A stretch of 36,776 nt of DNA from CAYUVF01 sp964448045 (GTDB taxonomy: Bacteria > Bacteroidota > Rhodothermia > Rhodothermales > Salinibacteraceae). The translations under genes were made by a program, and so were the position numbers. The notes beneath the pieces were generated by a model that searched no databases, had not been told where the DNA came from, and worked only from the letters and a program-made list of their open reading frames with translations. Below are positions 33,299-36,776 of the stretch, one piece after another (within the stretch, counting starts at the first letter, position 1; each line of letters begins with the position of its first letter). The stretch lies in contig CAYUVF010000048.1 in the NCBI GenBank assembly GCA_964448045.1, forward strand, positions 1-36,776. Reading direction: 5' to 3'.

Positions 33299-33368
33299 GA
33301 TGAGCATTGATACCATTGGGGAACGTTCACGCCTAAGGTAACGCCATCGCAAAGCAATGCGTTTCTAT

Positions 33369-33400
33369 CCTCGATTCTCCACCCTCGATTCTCCACCCTC
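33369..33400. repeat. Short tandem repeat
   Basis: CTCGATTCTCCACC is repeated in tandem (about two and a half units). Similar pyrimidine-rich tandem sequence lies at 33589-33625 (ACTCTCTCCCATTC units) and at about 35219-35260. These low-complexity stretches border epimerase-tail copies C and D. Confidence 0.6.
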
Positions 33401-33411
33401 GGCACGCCCCC

Positions 33412-33540
33412 TCACGCCGCCACGGCCTCGCCGCACATCTCCCGCAGATGCCACGCCACCGTCCGCCGCAACGCCTCCTCGTTGGAGACCGGCTGCGTGA
33501 AGCCGGCCTCCCGGATCTTGGACGCGTCGAAGCCGGTCCT
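33412..33540 (-). pseudogene. NAD-epimerase 3'-end fragment, copy C
   Basis: This encodes GFDASKIREAGFTQPVSNEE, then ALRRTVAWHLREMCGEAVAA and a stop. It looks like the best preserved ending of the four copies. Upstream homology ends just before the tail. The neighbouring gene upstream on the same strand is the broken UDP-glucuronate-epimerase-like gene at 33631-34612, from which this tail is distinct. Confidence 0.75.
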
Positions 33541-33630
33541 GAGCACACGACAGATCCACAACGCGTTGCACGGTGCTGCCCCTGCAATTATCACTCTCTC
33601 CCATTCTCACTCTCTCCCATTCGCATCCCC

Positions 33631-34612
33631 TCACACTTCCACCGGACGCTCGGCGTAGTAGGCCTGTACCCAGTCGGCAAACTTTTCCAGACCTTCCTCG
33701 ACAGGCGTATCCGGCGAGTAGCCCAAGAGCTCCTGGGCCTTGGAGATGTCGGCGTAGGTGCGCTTCACGTCCCCCGGCGGCATGGGGAGCTGTTTAATGT
33801 CCGGCTCGATGCCGAGCGCGCGTCCGATTCCATCAATCAAATCGCGGAGCTGCGTGGTCTCCGAGCCGCCCAGGTTGATAATCTCGTACTCCGGCGCCTC
33901 CAGCGCATGGGCGCGGTGCAGGCTCGCGACGATGCCGTCGACGATGTCGCCCACGAAGGTATAGTCGCGGCTCGATGTCCCGTCGCCATACATCGTGATG
34001 GGCTGGCCGGAAAGGAGCTGCCGCGCGAATTTATGAATGGCCAGGTCCGGCCGCTGCCGCGGGCCATAGACGGTAAAGAGCCGCAGGCAGTGCACCGTCA
34101 TGTCGTACAGGTGGTGATAGGTGTGGGCGATCAGCTCGCCCGATCGCTTCGAGGCGGCGTACGGCGAGATCGGATGGTGGACGGCGTCGTCTTCCGAGAA
34201 GGGACCTTCTCGTTGTTGCCGTAGACCGACGAGGAGGAGCCGAAGATGAACGTCTCGATCTCCATCTGACGCGCAAACTCCAGCATCGACTGGGTGCCGG
34301 TGATGTTGAAGTGGGCGCAACCAACCGGATTGTCGATCGAGGCGCGCACGCCAGCCTTGGCCGCCAGGTGGACGACGGCGTCGATGGACTGGCCGTCGAG
34401 GACGCTCCCAAGAAACGCCGTGTTGTTGATGTCCTGCTCATAGAAATGGAAGTTCGGGCGGCCGGTGAGGTCGGCAATGCCTTCTTCTTTGATCGCACGG
34501 TCGTAGTAGGGTCGAAGTTGTCGACGGCGCTGACGACGTGGCCTTCATTCAGAAGGCGGCGGCAGAGGTGGCCGCCGATGAAGCCGGCACCGCCGGAGAC
34601 GAGAATATGCAT
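33631..34612 (-). pseudogene. UDP-glucuronate 4-epimerase-like SDR gene with two frameshifts
   Basis: Joined across two frame changes, the gene encodes about 327 residues of an extended SDR enzyme. It has MHILVSGGAGFIGGHL at the N-terminus, then DNFDP, then VHLAAKAGVRASIDNP, FGSSSSVYG, YAASKRSGE as the YxxxK motif, and TVYGPRQRPDLAIHKF. The first frameshift is near 34507: restoring one C in the CC run after GAC would give DNFDPYYDRAIKEEG. The second is near 34201: one extra C in the CCC run would give EKVPFSEDDAV. Outside those two points the sequence is family-like throughout. It is therefore either a very recent pseudogene or an intact gene with two homopolymer sequencing errors. Confidence 0.8.
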
Positions 34613-34766
34613 GATGCTACACGATCTGATACATGAAGATACAGCAAATGAAACGCAGAGGGAGCGGACCTACGCTTCCACCATACAAAACGAGCAACAA
34701 TCATGACAACGGCAGCAATGCCCGTGAGGCCGGCGGCAAGGTCGGACCGTGGACAAATCGATTCGC

Positions 34767-35066
34767 TCATGCCTCGCCTTTCAGCTTGGCAGCGAGCTTA
34801 GACGGCGTTTGCTCGCGCATGGTCTCGACAAATGCGTGGCTCTCCTCGATGGATTGGTCGATTTCCTCTCGGTGGGCAAAATAATAGGCGAGGGCTGCGT
34901 AGACATCGGCAAGCGCAAGGTCATACTCCCTTGCAATCTGATCTGCGCTCCACCCCATCCGATCGTGCCAGACCGCAATGTCTTGCACGGTAATGCGATG
35001 TCCGGCAATCCGGGGTTTCCCTCCGCAGATGCCTTCGGTCCGCTCGATACGTTGATCTAAAGACAT
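34767..35066 (-). CDS. DUF433 antitoxin (toxin partner lost)
   Basis: This 99-residue protein contains TEGICGGKPRIAGHRITVQDIAVW and YDLALADVYAALAYYFAHREE, the DUF433 helix-turn-helix core. Its C-terminus matches the remnant at 29995-30063. The stop overlaps an ATG (ATGA), and the next bases (ATGAGCGAATCGATT) resemble the first five codons of the DUF5615 gene at 29998. Homology then ends, so this antitoxin has lost its toxin. The 154 bp between it and the epimerase gene contain no other gene. Confidence 0.82.
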   Translation of the reverse strand: MSLDQRIERTEGICGGKPRIAGHRITVQDIAVWHDRMGWSADQIAREYDLALADVYAALAYYFAHREEIDQSIEESHAFVETMREQTPSKLAAKLKGEA

Positions 35067-35245
35067 CGTCTGTTCTTTGCTCGTGAGAGGGGAAGCACCT
35101 TGTTTATACTCTTTAAACAGACGCGTACATCCACAGTTGCCCCACGCGGTAGAAGACGCGAGGACGAGCAGGCATCTCTGAGGGCGTTGAGCCTTTGTGC
35201 CCTCTGGGATCGCACGCTCTATCCTCTATCTTCCATCTTCAACCC

Positions 35246-35841
35246 TCACCCTCTCTTCCGCAACTCGCCATTCGCTCCCGCATCCGCCACCGCCTCGCCA
35301 TATTCATGCTGGAGATGCCCCGCCACCGTCCGCCGCAGCGTGTCCTCGTTGGAGACCGGCTGCTCGAATTCGGCTTCCCGAATCTTGGAGCCATCGAAGC
35401 TTGTCCCGAGCACTTCGACTTCGCAGGGCACAGGCTCTGTCGGGGGGATCTTTCGAGCGGTTGAATGTCGCTGATCCGAGCCGCGGTGATGGGAAATGAG
35501 CGAAGCGACACGAGCCGGAGGCGACTGACCGCAGGTAATTATTGCATGAATCGCTCCGCTCGTCTCACGCCAGTAAAGTCGATGCCGGAAATGTCCGCCG
35601 CGAGATCGAAGACCTTGGCGAGGGGCGTGGCGATGCTCAGGGGGATGTGCCACGAAGGCGGGGTTTTATCCAGCAGCCGATAGATGCGTGCGACCAGTTC
35701 AGCCGCGGACAGCGCGGGTTCGTCGATGTAGCTGTACGTCTGGGCGCCCTGGCCCATGTCCCGGATATGAGTCGGGGACAGGCTCCTTTCCATCAGGAAG
35801 CGCGTGGCCCTCTCCGACCTGCGCACCCACTCGTCGCTCAC
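35246..35841 (-). pseudogene. NAD-epimerase fragment with internal insertion, copy D
   Basis: The upstream part (35575-35841) encodes ATRFLMERS, then QTYSYIDEPALSAAELVARI and FDLAADISGIDF, a penultimate segment of an NAD-dependent epimerase. The tail (35246-35404) encodes TSFDGSKIREAEFEQPVSNE, then DTLRRTVAGHL. Between them about 170 bp of repeat-like DNA breaks the reading frame, including CGGTTGAATGTCGCTGATCC. This is the longest fragment of the gene in the window and shows the order of its parts. The spacer 35067-35245 contains only simple-sequence DNA. Confidence 0.75.
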
Positions 35842-35847
35842 ATTCGT

Positions 35848-36215
35848 TCAATAGAGCTCAAGGACGCCCGAATGGGGATTCTCGTGTAGCTGCTCCACGG
35901 CCTCCCGATATCGACGGAGTATTGTTTCAATCTCTCCCGTCGTGCAGTTGCCTCGCCGAATCCACACGATGTTGGGCGGAAAACCCCGAAGAACGCTCAT
36001 TTCACCCCAAGAGTACTCGGTCGCTTCGCTCCCAGCGCCCCGAAATCCGCATCTTTCGTTACGATGATCAGCCCTTGCTCGCGCGCATAGTCCCAGGTTG
36101 CTCGATCAAACGCGCGGTCTAAATCGACCGTCGAGACGTGCACCGAGTCCGGGAAAACATCGGCAAGGCGCTCGACCAAGGCAGGCGACACGTTCTGATC
36201 TAAAAGAAGTCTCAT
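35848..36215 (-). pseudogene. DUF5615 PIN-like toxin gene disrupted by a ~34-bp insertion
   Basis: The first frame (35997-36215, 72 codons) reads MRLLLDQNVSPALVERLADV to IIVTKDADFG and then diverges into ALGAKRPSTLGVK and a stop. The second (35848-36000, 50 codons) begins MSVLRGFPPNIVWIRRGNCT and supplies the rest of the DUF5615 fold. A continuous DADFGEMSVLRG would be normal for the family. About 34 extra bases (near 36004-36040) containing GAGCGAAGCGACC appear to break it. The two frames overlap by ATGA, so translational coupling of two halves cannot be excluded. Confidence 0.7.
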
Positions 36216-36436
36216 GACCGCCCCATCCGCACATGACGCTCACGGTCGGCGGCATACTGGAGACAGGCTTGGATATCTTCCTCGGTCAGATAAGGAAAAT
36301 CGTCGAGGATCTCCTGCGGCGTCATGCCCGAGGCGAGATACTCCAACACGTCGTACACCGTGATCCGCATGCCACGGATGCACGGTTTGCCTCCCCGCTT
36401 GCCCGGCTCAATTGTAATTCGATCCCGGTAGTCCAT
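36212..36436 (-). CDS. DUF433 antitoxin
   Basis: This 74-residue protein reads MDYRDRITIEPGKRGGKPCI, then RGMRITVYDVLEYLASGMTP and DDFPYLTEEDIQACLQYAAD. These are the GGKPCIRG.RITV and helix-turn-helix features of typical DUF433 antitoxins. Its stop overlaps the DUF5615 start by ATGA. The start at 36436 matches family N-termini; longer frames run into a dispersed repeat. It is not close in sequence to the DUF433 protein at 34767-35066, so this module has a separate origin. Confidence 0.85.
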   Translation of the reverse strand: MDYRDRITIEPGKRGGKPCIRGMRITVYDVLEYLASGMTPQEILDDFPYLTEEDIQACLQYAADRERHVRMGRS

Positions 36437-36560
36437 GATATGGCGTCGATCCGCTTGGGATGTGAGTACGTACGGATGAACGCTAAACGGATAGGCAAGA
36501 TTCATTGCCCCCGCACGACGCCGAAGCGCTCCGCCCTCCCGTCTCACACTGGGCGCGCAC

Positions 36561-36640
36561 CGCCGCGGCCCACGCCCTTCGCGTGGTGTCCCTTTTGTCT
36601 TGACACAAAAGGTCAAGGCGGTGAAGAGCGCGGCTGAAGC
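36561..36640. repeat. Dispersed hairpin repeat, copy 2
   Basis: This is the second copy of the repeat at 31159-31250, with the same GTCCCTTTTGT...ACAAAAGG core. A 12-base deletion has removed part of the right arm. It lies upstream of the DUF433 gene and flanks the right end of the toxin-antitoxin array. It could influence transcription of that module, but this is not shown. Confidence 0.7.
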
Positions 36641-36747
36641 CCGCTTCGGCTCCACTAAAATTGATCAAACTCGCTCCGAAGCAATACTCCGTGCAGGTTT
36701 GAGGCTGATTCTGGGGCCACCCCCTCGACTTAACATATCCTTCATTG

Positions 36748-36776
36748 ATGGATGCCTTTTATGAATCTGCGATGTA
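36748..36776 (+). CDS. Possible start of a gene running off the window
   Basis: An ATG at 36748 opens a frame reading MDAFYESAM to the window end, preceded by an AT-richer stretch (TTAACATATCC). An overlapping frame from 36761 is also possible. Nine codons are not enough to support a real gene, so this is only a marker for the next contig. The rest of 36641-36747 holds nothing recognisable. Confidence 0.15.

Noticed and set aside
29549..35478. CRISPR-like array suggested by repeated short units
   Set aside because: The repeats are few, unequal in length and spacing, and consist of gene fragments and hairpins rather than identical 25-40 bp repeats with uniform spacers; no cas genes are present.
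29666..36436. Integron or phage origin of the island
   Set aside because: No integrase, recombinase, attC-like site or phage structural gene was found; the tails between cassettes are coding fragments of an epimerase.

Overview
The window looks like chromosomal DNA of a high-GC, probably halophilic member of the Rhodothermales/Salinibacteraceae side of the Bacteroidota. This is inferred from gene content: a DUF4783 protein, a Wzi-type capsule protein, tandem Tat-type ferritin-like proteins, a large polytopic NtrY-like kinase, UPF0175/DUF3368 and DUF433/DUF5615 toxin-antitoxin pairs, and few clear Shine-Dalgarno sequences. No rRNA, tRNA or CRISPR array was seen. Most genes lie on the minus strand.

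Region 1 (1-16.5 kb) is core-like. It holds an HhH-GPD base-excision protein, a trkA-trkH potassium-uptake pair, and a collinear minus-strand run DUF4783 - giant sensor kinase - DUF432 - MscS channel. These are followed by two ferritin-like proteins, an NTPase with a C-terminal helix-turn-helix, and a D-2-hydroxyacid dehydrogenase. Potassium uptake and mechanosensitive efflux side by side suggest an osmotic-adaptation cluster.

Region 2 (16.5-29.4 kb) holds mutS2, a sugar-phosphate nucleotidyltransferase, an OmpA-type lipoprotein and a secreted TPR protein with a clear terminator. Then comes a surface-polysaccharide block: Wzi-like outer-membrane protein, UDP-sugar 6-dehydrogenase, a fused WecA-like/FlaA1-N-like membrane transferase, and an SDR sugar epimerase/decarboxylase.

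Region 3 (29.4-36.8 kb) is an accessory island. Toxin-antitoxin modules on the minus strand alternate with four partial copies of the 3' end of one NAD-dependent epimerase gene. The island also holds a UDP-glucuronate-epimerase-like gene broken by two single-base C deletions, truncated toxin-antitoxin halves and short dispersed repeats.

Two observations stand out. The first is a MITE-like element present twice (4215-4640 and 22867-23216), with matching terminal inverted repeats and perfect 10-bp flanking duplications in both places. The second is the regular alternation of epimerase tails and toxin-antitoxin cassettes in region 3. All identifications are by eye; no database search was run.
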